Positions 8,307 to 16,663 of a stretch of 64,000 nt of DNA are shown here, in pieces (the stretch's first letter is position 1; the number at the start of each line of letters is the position of its first letter). Location of the stretch: positions 558,001-622,000 of the forward strand of contig NC_016051.1 in assembly GCF_000151205.2 (NCBI RefSeq), in the 5' to 3' direction. This DNA comes from Thermococcus sp. AM4 (GTDB taxonomy: Archaea > Methanobacteriota_B > Thermococci > Thermococcales > Thermococcaceae). A program made the position numbers and the translations under genes. The notes under the pieces are model-generated. The model saw only the letters and a list, made by a program, of their open reading frames with translations, made no database searches and was not told the DNA's origin.

Positions 8307-8591
8307 ATGGTTAAGATACTCGCCTCAAAGCTCAGGGACGTTGAGCTTATCACGGACACGGGAATCAGGCTCGGATGGGTCTACGATCTCAGCTTCGACG
8401 AAAAGACCGGGGAGTTACTCGTTATAGTCGCGGAGCCCGACGAGGATCTGGACACGAGCGAGTTCGTCACCGACCACGAGGGCCTCCTTCTGATACCCGT
8501 GAGCGCGGTGAGGAGCATCGGTGAGGTTATAATCATCGACTCCAGCAAGCTGGCTGTGAAATCAAAGCTCAGGGGGATACGGCACCGTTAG
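8307..8591 (+). CDS. PRC-barrel domain protein
   Basis: This is a 94-residue beta-rich protein. It has the PRC-barrel pattern: an N-terminal LRDVELITDTGIRLGWVYDL strand pair, then GELLVIVAEPDED and IPVSAVRSIGEVIIID. PRC-barrels occur in RimM and in photosynthetic reaction-centre H subunits; stand-alone archaeal copies are often linked to RNA metabolism or division, with function not settled. The ATG at 8307 is chosen because GGAGGG (8295-8300) is correctly spaced from it and too close to the ATG at 8301. A TATA box (TTTTATAC, about 8257-8264) lies upstream. Confidence 0.8.
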   Translation: MVKILASKLRDVELITDTGIRLGWVYDLSFDEKTGELLVIVAEPDEDLDTSEFVTDHEGLLLIPVSAVRSIGEVIIIDSSKLAVKSKLRGIRHR

Positions 8592-9289
8592 TAGCCCTCG
8601 AAGAGCCTCTCCGCAAGGAACCTCGGCAGTCCGGCTTCCATTATCTTTCTTGCCGCCTCTTCTACGTCGTATTCAACGCGGTGGAACTCCACCCTCCCCG
8701 GGGGTTCTGTGTCGATTAGGGCGTAGCTGGCCCTCCAGTCCCCATCCCTGGGCTGTCCAACGGAGCCGGGGTTTATTATCCGCCTTCCATCGATGACCTT
8801 GAGCATCGGCACGTGGGTGTGGCCGAGCAGAAGGTCGTCCTGCCTGACGTAGCTCAGGACTGCCCTGAACTCGCTCTCCGGGAGCCAGGGAAAGAGGTAC
8901 TCGTCGAGTGGAGCCCGAGGAGAACCGTGAATGAGCAGGTAGCTCCTCCCCGCGTCGTCCTCAAAAAGCTGTTTCACAGGCAGTTGTCTGAGGAACTCAA
9001 GGTTTTCAGAGCTCATGACCCACTGATGCCACCTCACGGCCTGCCTCGCGTAGGGGTTGAAGCTCCAATCCGCCCCGAAGGCAATCGCGTTGTCGTGGTT
9101 TCCGCGGACGCAGAGGAAGGTTCTCCTCTCCATCTCTCGCCTCACGAAGTCAACGACCTCGTTTGGGGAAGCGCCGTAACCAACGAGATCGCCCATGCAG
9201 AGGAAGACATCGGCGTCCTTGATCTCGTCCCACACGGCTTCGAGTGCCTCCAGGTTCGAGTGGATGTCGCTGATAAGCGCTATGATCAA
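8588..9289 (-). CDS. Calcineurin-like metallophosphoesterase (YfcE/MJ0936 type)
   Basis: About 233 residues with all phosphoesterase motifs: ISDIHSN, GDLVGYG, GNHDN, LIHGSP and GHTHVP, which together bind two metal ions. Family members hydrolyse phosphodiesters; the natural substrate of archaeal members is uncertain. The start is ambiguous: TTG 9289 has a well-placed GGTGGTGG site, while GTG 9295 and 9298 lie further upstream in the same frame. It converges on the PRC-barrel gene with a 4-base overlap of the 3' ends. Confidence 0.85.
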   Translation of the reverse strand: MIIALISDIHSNLEALEAVWDEIKDADVFLCMGDLVGYGASPNEVVDFVRREMERRTFLCVRGNHDNAIAFGADWSFNPYARQAVRWHQWVMSSENLEFLRQLPVKQLFEDDAGRSYLLIHGSPRAPLDEYLFPWLPESEFRAVLSYVRQDDLLLGHTHVPMLKVIDGRRIINPGSVGQPRDGDWRASYALIDTEPPGRVEFHRVEYDVEEAARKIMEAGLPRFLAERLFEGY

Positions 9290-9321
9290 GGCCACCACCG
9301 AAGGAAAATGGGAGAAGGGAC

Positions 9322-10110
9322 TTAAAACTTCATCCCGTAGGCGAACAGAATGATGCCCGCGAGCATGAGGCCGAGCCCGAGGGGAAGCTGGTATCGGGGG
9401 GAGCCGCTGGCCTGGCAGGCTTTGAGGGTCTCCTCGTAGTGCTCCGCGCAGTTTTTAAACCGGAGGTAAGAGGCAGGGTTATCGTAAACGACCATCTCCC
9501 TGACCAGCGTCCCGTTTTTCACGAGTATTCCCTCAAGGGGCCTCTGATAGAGTACGTCCTCCAGGCGGAGGGTGCCGTTGAGGTAAGTGGCCTCATACGT
9601 CCCAAAGTTCTCTGCGAGGGCGAGTTCAAGCCTTGTCGTGACCCTCGGGCTCACCCTGCCCGAGACCTTCATGTAGAACTCCCTTAGGGGCAGGTTGTAA
9701 TCGCTCAGGAAGAGGTAGCCCCCGATATCGTAGGTGACGTTTGGGAGGGTAACGTTGGAGAGGTACGTTTTGACCGTGTAGACCGTCAGGTTTCCCCGGC
9801 ATTCGGAAACGTAAAAGCTCCCAAAGTGCTCCATTCTGTCGGCGACGTAAACCGGGCCCTTTCTCTGGAACCTGACGTTTCCGCCGTCGGAGAAAACGTC
9901 GTGGACCTTACCGCTGCAGTTCCCCTCGAAGGCGATGACGTAAGCGTTAACTCCCCCGCCGTTTTCCACGTTGTAATCGGAAAGCTCGAGGACGGGAAAG
10001 CCGGAATGAAAACAGGCAATCCCCGAACAGTCTGGCCTGCTGTACGTTGCGGTGAGAACGAGGCCGATGATGAACACAAAAATTCCCACGATCCTAAGAC
10101 GGCCGTTCAT
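9322..10110 (-). CDS. Membrane-anchored extracellular protein, unknown
   Basis: The protein has 262 residues with an N-terminal hydrophobic segment (about 7-23) and a C-terminal one (about 240-258), so it should span the membrane twice with the bulk outside the cell. The external part has several NxT/S sequons and five to six cysteines (GIACFH, EGNCSG, SECRG, KNCAE, KACQA) that could form disulfides. No family recognised. A TATA box (TTTTTATACC on the reverse strand, about 10143-10152) lies about 38 bases upstream of the ATG. Confidence 0.65.
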   Translation of the reverse strand: MNGRLRIVGIFVFIIGLVLTATYSRPDCSGIACFHSGFPVLELSDYNVENGGGVNAYVIAFEGNCSGKVHDVFSDGGNVRFQRKGPVYVADRMEHFGSFYVSECRGNLTVYTVKTYLSNVTLPNVTYDIGGYLFLSDYNLPLREFYMKVSGRVSPRVTTRLELALAENFGTYEATYLNGTLRLEDVLYQRPLEGILVKNGTLVREMVVYDNPASYLRFKNCAEHYEETLKACQASGSPRYQLPLGLGLMLAGIILFAYGMKF

Positions 10111-10176
10111 ACGGACACCCTGACCGCTTACGTCAAGGTGGTATAAAAAGGTTTTGAAAAGTCGGGAAAAGAAAGA

Positions 10177-11568
10177 TCACTCCTGCTTGGCCTTCCACCT
10201 GCTCCAGCGGTAGAGCGCCGCCAGGGCCTTTATCGCCCTCTCCGGTTCGGGATAGGCAGGAATTCCCTCCTCGTTGAGCATGTCGATGGCCTCTTTGGCC
10301 TCGATTCCACCGACGATGGCAACGACGAGGGGCTTCTTTCTTCCGCTCTCGTTGTACTCACGGATGACGATCTTGGCGAGGTCCCTCGGGTCAAGGACTG
10401 CCGTCTGACAGTAGAGGACCGCTATGCTGTGCATCTCGGGGTGAGCGAGGGCGTCCCTGACGGCTCCTTCGTAGCTCTCGGCCCCGGCCATACCTGTTAG
10501 ATCAACGGGGTTCTTGTAGGATCCGAAGGGCGGCATGTGGTTGGCGAAGATCTTGAGCTCCTCGAGGTTGTCGTAGAGGTGCAGTCCGGCTTCCTCTGCC
10601 GCGTCCGTTGCCATAACTCCTATTCCACCGCCGTTGGTTATTATGACGAGGTTCTCACCCTCGGGCTCGGGGAGGTTGCTGAGGGTTCTCGCGTAGTCGA
10701 AGGCCTCGCCTATGGTGAGGGCCCTTATGACTCCCGCCTGCTTGAACGCTGCATCGTAGATCTTGTCGCTTCCCGCGAGCGAACCGGTGTGGGAAGCGGC
10801 CGCTTTGGCACCGCGCTCGCTCCTGCCTGCCTTGATGACGACTATCGGCTTGACCTTGCTGACCTTCTTCGCGACCTCCATGAAGCGCCTTCCGTCCTTA
10901 ACGCCCTCCATGTAGATGAGTATGGCCTTGGTGTTCTCGTCGACCTCGAAGTACTCGAGCAGGTCAGCGTCGTCGATGTCGCTCTTGTTTCCAATGCTGA
11001 CGACGGCGGAGAGGCCGACCTTCTCAAGGATCGTCCAGCCCATGAGGGCTATTCCCAAGGCACCGCTCTGGCTTATGAGGGCGAGCGGGCCGGGCATGAC
11101 GTCGGTGGGCCCGAAGGTGGCGTTGAGCTTCTCGGGGGTGTAGACGACGCCGAAGATGTTCGGGCCGAGGATCCTCATGCCGTACTTCCTGGCTATCTGA
11201 ACGAGCTGCTCCTCAACCTTCTTGCCCTCCGGCCCGAGCTCACCGAAACCGGAACTGATGATCGGAAGAACCTTGACGCCCTTCTTTCCACAGTCCTCGA
11301 CGACCTGCGGGACGAACTTGGCTGGAACGACTATAACCGCCATATCCACCTCATCGGGGACATCGAGAATGCTCTTGTAGGACTTGAAGACACGGTTGCC
11401 TATCTTTATCTCAACGCCCTTGATGTTGACGGGGTAGATCTTACCCTCGTAGCCGTACTCCACGAGGTTCTTCATAATCGCGTAGCCTATCTTTCCGGGT
11501 TTCTCCGAAGCGCCTATGACGGCGATGCTCTTCGGCTTGAAAAGGGCCTCGATGTTCGGGTCAACCAT
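10177..11568 (-). CDS. acdA: Acetate-CoA ligase (ADP-forming), alpha subunit
   Basis: The protein is 463 residues with an N-terminal CoA-binding Rossmann domain (SIAVIGASEKPGKIGYA), then CoA-ligase domains. The phosphorylated histidine sits in AAASHTGSLAG. ADP-forming acetyl-CoA synthetase converts acetyl-CoA, ADP and phosphate to acetate, CoA and ATP, the main energy-conserving step of peptide and sugar fermentation in Thermococcales. The beta subunit (ATP-grasp) is not in this window, as usual for isoform I. The ATG at 11568 has GAGGTGAT 5 bases upstream; an in-frame GTG/ATG extension to 11589 lies across that site and is rejected. An operator-like palindrome lies just upstream. Confidence 0.9.
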   Translation of the reverse strand: MVDPNIEALFKPKSIAVIGASEKPGKIGYAIMKNLVEYGYEGKIYPVNIKGVEIKIGNRVFKSYKSILDVPDEVDMAVIVVPAKFVPQVVEDCGKKGVKVLPIISSGFGELGPEGKKVEEQLVQIARKYGMRILGPNIFGVVYTPEKLNATFGPTDVMPGPLALISQSGALGIALMGWTILEKVGLSAVVSIGNKSDIDDADLLEYFEVDENTKAILIYMEGVKDGRRFMEVAKKVSKVKPIVVIKAGRSERGAKAAASHTGSLAGSDKIYDAAFKQAGVIRALTIGEAFDYARTLSNLPEPEGENLVIITNGGGIGVMATDAAEEAGLHLYDNLEELKIFANHMPPFGSYKNPVDLTGMAGAESYEGAVRDALAHPEMHSIAVLYCQTAVLDPRDLAKIVIREYNESGRKKPLVVAIVGGIEAKEAIDMLNEEGIPAYPEPERAIKALAALYRWSRWKAKQE

Positions 11569-11595
11569 TTTTATCACCTCGGATGACACTTACAG

Positions 11596-11611
11596 TTTTA
11601 CGTCTGTAAAA
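11596..11611. promoter_or_regulatory. Palindrome upstream of acdA
   Basis: TTTTACGTCTGTAAAA is a perfect 6-4-6 inverted repeat 28 bases upstream of the acdA start. It lies just downstream of a TATA-like TTTTAAC on the acdA strand. At that place a bound protein would block transcription start. It does not match the Tgr (TATCAC-N5-GTGATA) motif, so the regulator is unknown. Confidence 0.4.
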
Positions 11612-11788
11612 GCCGTTAAAACCTTTCTCCTCTCTTTTTGCCGATGTTCAACTCGACGGACGTTAAAAAACCGCAGGTTTGGAACGGAACGTTCAGGGCT
11701 TCCCGGAGGGAGAATTAGGCTTTCGGACAACTTTTAGATTCTCCGAAAAGTTTTTAGAGCGAGCCTCAATTTTTAGGCGGGTGTGCGG

Positions 11789-12238
11789 ATGGGCAGGAAG
11801 CATCACGACATAGGGTTCATAGAGGACAGCCTTATCAAGTGGCTCAGCGTGATCTTCGACATAGTTGTTATCGGCCTCGCCACCATAACGATGGGCTACG
11901 TCGTGTACATGATGATAGAGCTCCTAATAACGGCCCCTCTCTCGATCGAGGACGTCCTCCACCACATCGTTCTCATCATAATCTTCCTCGAGATCTTCGA
12001 ACTGCTCACCATGTACGTCAAGGAGCACCACGTCAGCATGAGGAACGTCGTCGAGCTCGGCGTTCTGGCCATGGTGAGGAAGATCATAATAACCCTCGAC
12101 TACAACCTCCTCGGCTGGCAGACGCTCTTTGGAATGGCGGCCCTCATATTCGTCATGGGCTGGATCTACGTGCAGGAGAGACAGAGGAGGACGAGACACG
12201 AGGAGTTCCTCTTAACCCACGGCATCAAGAAGGTCTAG
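11789..12238 (+). CDS. PsiE-like membrane protein
   Basis: About 149 residues with four hydrophobic helices and the layout of the PsiE (phosphate-starvation-inducible E) family, including the loop ELLTMYVKEHHVSMRNVVELGVLAMVRKIIIT typical of the family. Function is unknown even in bacteria. The ATG at 11789 is preferred over GTG 11783 because of the GGCGGGTG site before it. The roughly 200-base gap upstream holds the acdA promoter on one strand and several imperfect inverted repeats (for example GGAGAAT at 11708 with ATTCTCC further on), with no gene visible. Confidence 0.7.
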   Translation: MGRKHHDIGFIEDSLIKWLSVIFDIVVIGLATITMGYVVYMMIELLITAPLSIEDVLHHIVLIIIFLEIFELLTMYVKEHHVSMRNVVELGVLAMVRKIIITLDYNLLGWQTLFGMAALIFVMGWIYVQERQRRTRHEEFLLTHGIKKV

Positions 12239-12239
12239 C

Positions 12240-12293
12240 CGATGACGACCCTTCCCCTCCCTGAGCGGTGATGAGCAACCCGGTAGGCCGAGG
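12240..12293 (+). ncRNA. C/D box sRNA candidate 1
   Basis: Right after the PsiE-like stop the boxes occur in the right order. Box C-like ATGACGA (12242-12248) is followed by a 12-base guide (12249-12260), D' CTGA (12261-12264), a 3-base spacer and a perfect C' GTGATGA (12268-12274). A 13-base guide (12275-12287) and D-like CCGA (12288-12291) complete it. Spacing is exactly that of archaeal 2'-O-methylation guides. One mismatch each in C and D lowers confidence. Confidence 0.45.
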
Positions 12294-12337
12294 CAAACCC
12301 TAAATACCCCTTTCCCCACTTTTCTTGGGTGGTGAAG

Positions 12338-13357
12338 ATGGGAGTCCAAATCGGCGAACTCATACCCAGAAAGGAAATCGAGCTGGAGCGGCTTTATGGA
12401 AAGAAGGTGGCGATAGATGCCTTCAACGCCATGTACCAGTTCCTCTCGACGATCAGACAGCGCGACGGGACGCCTTTAATGGACTCAAAGGGCAGGATAA
12501 CCTCTCACCTGAGCGGGTTCTTCTACAGGACGATTAACCTGATGGAGGCCGGCATAAAACCTGCCTACGTTTTCGACGGCGAGCCACCGGCGTTCAAGAG
12601 GAGAGAGCTTGAAAAGAGGCGTGAAGCCAGAGAGGAGGCCGAGGAGAAGTGGCATGAGGCCCTTGAGAGGGGCGACATAGAGGAGGCCAAGAAGTACGCG
12701 ATGAGGGCGACTAAACTGAACGAGACCCTCATAGAGGACGCCAAGAAACTGCTCGGGCTGATGGGCGTTCCCGTCGTCCAGGCCCCGAGCGAGGGCGAGG
12801 CACAGGCCGCTTACATGGCTTCAAAGAAGAAAGTTTACGCCTCCGCGAGCCAGGACTACGACAGCCTTCTCTTCGGGGCACCGAGGCTCGTCAGGAACCT
12901 CACGATAACCGGGAGAAGAAAGCTCCCCGGCAAGAACGTCTACGTTGAGGTCAAGCCGGAACTCATAATTCTCGAAGAGGTACTCAAAGAGCTCGGCATA
13001 GACAGGGAGAAGCTAATCGAGCTGGCCATCCTCGTTGGGACGGACTACAACCCGGGCGGAATCAAGGGAATCGGGCCCAAGAAGGCCCTGACGATAGTCA
13101 AACGCTCGAAGGACCCGCTGGCGAAGTACCAGAAGATGAGCGACGTTGATCTGTACGCGATAAAGGAGTTCTTCCTAAACCCACCTGTCACGGACGACTA
13201 CGAGCTCAAGTGGCGCGAGCCCGACGAGGAAGGAATCATTAGGTTCCTCTGCGATGAGCACGACTTCAGCGAGGAGCGCGTCAAGAACGGCCTCGAAAGG
13301 CTGAAGAAGGCGATAAAGGCCGGAAAACAAAGAACTCTCGAGAGCTGGTTCCGCTGA
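12338..13357 (+). CDS. fen: Flap endonuclease 1 (FEN1/XPG family)
   Basis: The protein is 339 residues with the N-terminal nuclease motif ([18 protein letters not shown]), the I domain ([28 protein letters not shown]) and a helix-hairpin-helix ([11 protein letters not shown]). It cleaves 5' flaps in Okazaki fragment maturation and repair. The C terminus QRTLESWFR is a PCNA-binding PIP box. The ATG at 12338 follows GGTGGTGAAG; the open frame begins nine bases earlier without support. It converges on the TFB gene, with adjacent stops. Confidence 0.95.
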   Translation: MGVQIGELIPRKEIELERLYGKKVAIDAFNAMYQFLSTIRQRDGTPLMDSKGRITSHLSGFFYRTINLMEAGIKPAYVFDGEPPAFKRRELEKRREAREEAEEKWHEALERGDIEEAKKYAMRATKLNETLIEDAKKLLGLMGVPVVQAPSEGEAQAAYMASKKKVYASASQDYDSLLFGAPRLVRNLTITGRRKLPGKNVYVEVKPELIILEEVLKELGIDREKLIELAILVGTDYNPGGIKGIGPKKALTIVKRSKDPLAKYQKMSDVDLYAIKEFFLNPPVTDDYELKWREPDEEGIIRFLCDEHDFSEERVKNGLERLKKAIKAGKQRTLESWFR

Positions 13358-14260
13358 TCAGCCTATCGGAACCTTGAGGTTGAGCTTCTCTATCAGCTCT
13401 TTGTACCTGTTTCTTACCGTTACCTCGGTGACCCTCGCTACCTCGGCAACCTCGCGCTGGGTTCTCCGCTCTCCCTCCATGATGCCCGCTATGTAGAGTG
13501 CCGCCGCAACGAGGCCGGCCGGGCTCTTTCCGCTCGTGAGGCCCTTTTCGTAGGCCTCCTCAAGCAGTTCTATCGCCCTCCTCCTCACCTTCTCGCTCAG
13601 GCCGAGCTCGTCCGCGAACTTGCTGACGTAGTCCGTCGGCTTGACAAAGAGCTTCTTTGGAGTGAGGTTGAGGTGCCTCGCTATGAAGCGGAAGCTCCTG
13701 CCTATCTCCTTCTTGTCGACGCGGGAAACCTCCGCTATCTCGTCGAGGGTCCTCGGGATCTTGAGCAGCCTGCAGGCGGCGTAAACGCAGGCCGCTATGA
13801 CGCTCTCAATGGAGCGGCCCCTTATCAGGCCCTTTCTGACGGCTTCTCTATAGAGTCTCGCTGCTTCCTCCTCGACGTGCCTTGGAAGGCGGAGGTTGCT
13901 TGCCAGTCTATCGAGCTCGCTGAGGGCGAACGCCAAATTCCTCTCGGCGGCGTCGCTGACCCTCAGGCGGGACTGCCACTTCCTAAGGCGGTACATCTTC
14001 TCCCTCATCAAACCCGTGAGGGAGCGGTCGATGCCTATGTCCGTCGACAGGCCTTTATCGTGAAGGAGTATGCTCTCGGGGGCACCTGCACGGGCCCTCT
14101 TCTCCCTCTGGCTCGCGTCAAAGGCCCTCCACTCGGGCCCCATGTCCACAACGTTTTCCTCAATAACGTAGCCGCAGACCTTACAAACGACCTCTCCCCT
14201 GCTGGGGTCGTAGATGAACTCGGTGGAACCGCAGATGGGGCAGACCCTCTTCTTACTCAC
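13358..14260 (-). CDS. tfb: Transcription initiation factor IIB (TFB)
   Basis: About 300 residues: a zinc ribbon (CPICGS...CKVCG), the B-finger/linker (GPEWRAFD...ARAGAP), and two cyclin-like repeats (about 120-200 and 215-295). The second contains the HTH (REVAEVARVTEVTVRNRYKEL) that reads the BRE next to the TATA box. It recruits RNA polymerase to TBP-bound promoters. I choose GTG 14260 because GGGGGTG lies 5-6 bases upstream and the zinc ribbon starts just after it; the frame extends 19 codons further without similarity. It is the last gene of a run starting at 15885. Confidence 0.93.
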   Translation of the reverse strand: MSKKRVCPICGSTEFIYDPSRGEVVCKVCGYVIEENVVDMGPEWRAFDASQREKRARAGAPESILLHDKGLSTDIGIDRSLTGLMREKMYRLRKWQSRLRVSDAAERNLAFALSELDRLASNLRLPRHVEEEAARLYREAVRKGLIRGRSIESVIAACVYAACRLLKIPRTLDEIAEVSRVDKKEIGRSFRFIARHLNLTPKKLFVKPTDYVSKFADELGLSEKVRRRAIELLEEAYEKGLTSGKSPAGLVAAALYIAGIMEGERRTQREVAEVARVTEVTVRNRYKELIEKLNLKVPIG

Positions 14261-14313
14261 CCAAACACCCCCACGGCGGGCCCTATACGAGTGCCTCTTA
14301 TAAATGTTCCCAC

Positions 14314-14592
14314 TCACTTTCCCTTTTTGGCGGGAACGTAGCGGAGGATCCAGGCGAGGTCTTCCCTCTTGAAGGTTATCCTCTCCAGAACCCTGACGTC
14401 CTCGTCCCCGTCATCAACGACGTTCGCGTATATCCACAGGAACACGGGGTCGTCGTCGCTGCCGAGGTGGAGGTTGCGGTAGAGGATGTCCACCGTACCG
14501 TCCCTGTTGTTCTTAACGGAGATCGCCTTCCAGGTCTCGAGGCTTACCTCTCCTTTCTCGTCGAGGATCTCGATTATCCTCTTGATCTCCAT
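14314..14592 (-). CDS. Small conserved hypothetical protein between PDCD5 and TFB genes
   Basis: This is an acidic protein of about 92 residues starting MEIKRIIEILDEKGEV. It has alternating strands (DGTVDILYRNLHLG, VFLWIYANVVDDGDEDVRVLERITF) and a helix near the end. No named domain is recognised. The ATG at 14592 has GGTGA spaced 5 bases upstream. Its place between PDCD5 and TFB genes in one operon suggests a role in information processing (inference from context). Confidence 0.65.
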   Translation of the reverse strand: MEIKRIIEILDEKGEVSLETWKAISVKNNRDGTVDILYRNLHLGSDDDPVFLWIYANVVDDGDEDVRVLERITFKREDLAWILRYVPAKKGK

Positions 14593-14606
14593 CTCTTCAC
14601 CTTCCG

Positions 14607-14945
14607 CTACCACCTGATCCTGAACTCCCTTCTCGTCCTCGCGTCGATCTGGGCGAGGATTTTCTTCAGCTTGGCGTCGTCTATGGGCTCCCTTATCTGG
14701 CCGGCTTGGTAGAGCTGAACGAGGACTAGCTCAACCTGTCTCGCGAGTTCCGGCTTGACGAGCTTAACGCGACCGAGCCTCTCCCTCGCGTCCGGTGTCA
14801 GGATTTTCCTCATTATGGCATCGAGCTGGGCCTGGAGCTCCATCTCCTGCTTTATTGCCTCCTCCTGGGCCTTCTGCTGTTCGAGGTACCTCTTCTGAAG
14901 CTCCATGAGCTTGCGCTTCCTAATCTCCTCAATGTCCTCGGCCAT
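14607..14945 (-). CDS. PDCD5 (TFAR19) family DNA-binding protein
   Basis: A 112-residue helical protein that starts MAEDIEEIRKRKLMELQKRY. It continues with a Gln/Glu-rich helix, a core with LTPDARERLGRVKLVKPELARQVE and a basic end RTRREFRIRW. This is the archaeal PDCD5 family, which binds DNA non-specifically. ATG 14945 follows GGAGGTGAGG; the upstream extension of the frame crosses the S19e end and is not coding. Confidence 0.85.
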   Translation of the reverse strand: MAEDIEEIRKRKLMELQKRYLEQQKAQEEAIKQEMELQAQLDAIMRKILTPDARERLGRVKLVKPELARQVELVLVQLYQAGQIREPIDDAKLKKILAQIDARTRREFRIRW

Positions 14946-15018
14946 GCCCCTCACCTCCGGTTGGGGCTCAGAAGTAGGAGTTAAAAAGGTATTGGGTGGG
15001 ATGTGAGAAAAGGGGAGC

Positions 15019-15471
15019 TCAGTACTTCTTGAGCTCCGGAATCTGCTCCTCGAGCTCCTTCTTGAGCTCGGTGGCAATCTTGTCGAGGAAGCTCTGGCCC
15101 TTCGGGGTTATGACCCTTCCCTCTCCCGGAACCTTCTGGACGAAGCCGGCCGCCTCAAGCTGCTGGAGGGCCTTCCTGATTATGCTTCCCCCGGCCTTGT
15201 AGAAGTGCTCCGGGGCGTGTCCGCGGTTCTTCCTGCCTCCGTACCAGGTCCTGAGCCTCTCGATTCCAACTGGACCGTCGATGTAGACCTTTCTGAGTAT
15301 GCTGGCAACTCTGTAGTACCACCAGTCCTCCTGCTCGGGAAGCCTCTCCTTGTGCCTTCCGGTCTTAACGAAGGGCGCCCACTCGGGGGGCTTTATCTCC
15401 TCAACTTCTTTGAGTGCCTGCGCGACCCTCTCGACGAGCAGGTCACCGGGAACGTCATAGACAGTCGCCAT
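15019..15471 (-). CDS. rps19e: 30S ribosomal protein S19e
   Basis: The product is 150 residues and full length for archaeal S19e. It includes the conserved [31 protein letters not shown] block, which is the winged-helix region binding the 30S head. It sits 3 bases after the YhbY gene and in line with PDCD5 and TFB genes. Archaeal S19e is needed for small-subunit assembly. Confidence 0.95.
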   Translation of the reverse strand: MATVYDVPGDLLVERVAQALKEVEEIKPPEWAPFVKTGRHKERLPEQEDWWYYRVASILRKVYIDGPVGIERLRTWYGGRKNRGHAPEHFYKAGGSIIRKALQQLEAAGFVQKVPGEGRVITPKGQSFLDKIATELKKELEEQIPELKKY

Positions 15472-15474
15472 CTT

Positions 15475-15885
15475 TCAATCCCTCCCCTTTCTAAACTTCT
15501 TCCTGAAGTTAGCGATGTCGAGCCTGACTTTACGGACGGGCTTCTCCCGCCTCTCAGCCGACGCCTTTCTTTCAAGGCGCCTTAAATACCTTTCCCAGCC
15601 TTCCCTCGGTTTGAACAATATAAACCTTTTGCCCCTGACGTCTATCAGCTCGCTGTCGGTGAGCTCGGCTACCTTCTCCGCTATGGCCTTCCTGTCCATT
15701 CCGGTCGAGATGAGCGCTCCCTTCCTAATCTCGACCTTAAGGACACCGTCCTTCTCAAGCTGTGTCTCAATCTCCTCAATCACGCTCTCGGCGAGACCCT
15801 TCTTACCAATCCACGCTCGCGGTTCGATGTCGTAGTATCTCGCGCGCAGAGCCCTCCTCACTTTACCGGGTAAGCGTTTCTCCAT
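15475..15885 (-). CDS. YhbY-family (CRM domain) RNA-binding protein
   Basis: About 136 residues with the CRM/YhbY fold: GKVRRALRARYYDIEPRAWIGKKG carries the GxxG-type RNA contact, and LIDVRGKRFILF follows, with a strongly basic C-terminal tail. Relatives bind pre-50S particles or group II introns. It is the first gene of the S19e-PDCD5-TFB run. The start is ATG 15885, behind GAGGTGA; a TATA-like CTTTTTAAG (reverse strand, about 15919-15927) lies about 35 bases upstream. Confidence 0.8.
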   Translation of the reverse strand: MEKRLPGKVRRALRARYYDIEPRAWIGKKGLAESVIEEIETQLEKDGVLKVEIRKGALISTGMDRKAIAEKVAELTDSELIDVRGKRFILFKPREGWERYLRRLERKASAERREKPVRKVRLDIANFRKKFRKGRD

Positions 15886-15943
15886 CTCTCTCACCTCTTA
15901 ACCTCTCGCCCGGAAGGGCCTTAAAAAGGTTGGCCTTTTAAGG

Positions 15944-16339
15944 CTATTTGCCGAACCTCTCCATGACCTCCTCAGGCGTTAGAACCTCGGGAAGCCAGCT
16001 GAAGTCCTTTTTATTGTACGTAACCAGCGGGGCGTTGAGCTTTAGAGCCAATGAGCCTATCATGTAGTCCCTCGCGTTCTTTGAGAAGTCCCAGCGACCG
16101 AGGGCAGATTCCACCGCAAGCTCTGCACATTCCCAATCAAAGTCCATAACCTCAATTGCCAGCGAGTTGAAAACGGCCATTAACTTGCTCCTAGCTTCGG
16201 CGAGACCCTTTCGTCTGGCATATTTGTAGAGCAGTTCCATATAAACCACCGAACTCGTTACCGGCTCAAGGCCTGAGTGCCTCAACCATTCGAGAAAGGT
16301 CCTGTTGTTGAAGACGTTGGTATCGAGTACAACGTTCAT
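15944..16339 (-). CDS. vapC: PIN domain ribonuclease, VapC-type toxin
   Basis: The protein is 131 residues with PIN acidic residues in VVLDTNVF, the MELLYKY region, a Glu/Asp near LGRWDFSKNARDYMIGSLAL, and a terminal TYNKKDF. VapC toxins cut specific RNAs, often initiator tRNA. Its start overlaps the stop of the AbrB-type antitoxin gene as ATGA, so the pair is co-translated. Confidence 0.85.
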   Translation of the reverse strand: MNVVLDTNVFNNRTFLEWLRHSGLEPVTSSVVYMELLYKYARRKGLAEARSKLMAVFNSLAIEVMDFDWECAELAVESALGRWDFSKNARDYMIGSLALKLNAPLVTYNKKDFSWLPEVLTPEEVMERFGK

Positions 16340-16584
16340 TCCTCTCCCTCCAGCTCGCGCAGAGAGCGTTCTATACCCCTCGCCAGTCCCTGTCTAACTT
16401 CTTCAACTGTCTCGTCTATGTCACTTGTTATCTCGCTAAGCTCCTTGAGGAGGTCGGTAAGCTTCATCAAAACGTAACGATTCCCCTCTCTAACGAAAAC
16501 CACCTCGTCTCCGGCCTTTATTCCAAGCGCCTCCCTAACCTCCTTGGGTATCGTGACCTGGTATTTCTTCGTGACGACTGGCAT
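16336..16584 (-). CDS. vapB: AbrB/SpoVT-type antitoxin
   Basis: About 82 residues starting MPVVTKKYQVTIPKEVREALGIKAGDEVVFVREG, the swapped-hairpin AbrB DNA-binding domain. An acidic helix (LLKELSEITSDIDETVEEVR) that would wrap the toxin follows. The ATG at 16584 with GGTGA upstream is preferred over the TTG 12 bases earlier. It probably represses its own promoter. Confidence 0.85.
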   Translation of the reverse strand: MPVVTKKYQVTIPKEVREALGIKAGDEVVFVREGNRYVLMKLTDLLKELSEITSDIDETVEEVRQGLARGIERSLRELEGEE

Positions 16585-16663
16585 TACCTTCACCAAAATA
16601 GTATTACCCTCAACCCTTAATAACCCCTGCGGTCGCTAATAAGCCCGAGAAAAGGTGATGAGG

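Noticed and set aside
10537-11586. Long open frame (about 350 codons) on the + strand opposite acdA
   Set aside because: It is the mirror of acdA in a codon phase that rarely gives stops in GC-rich genes; no domain or ribosome site.
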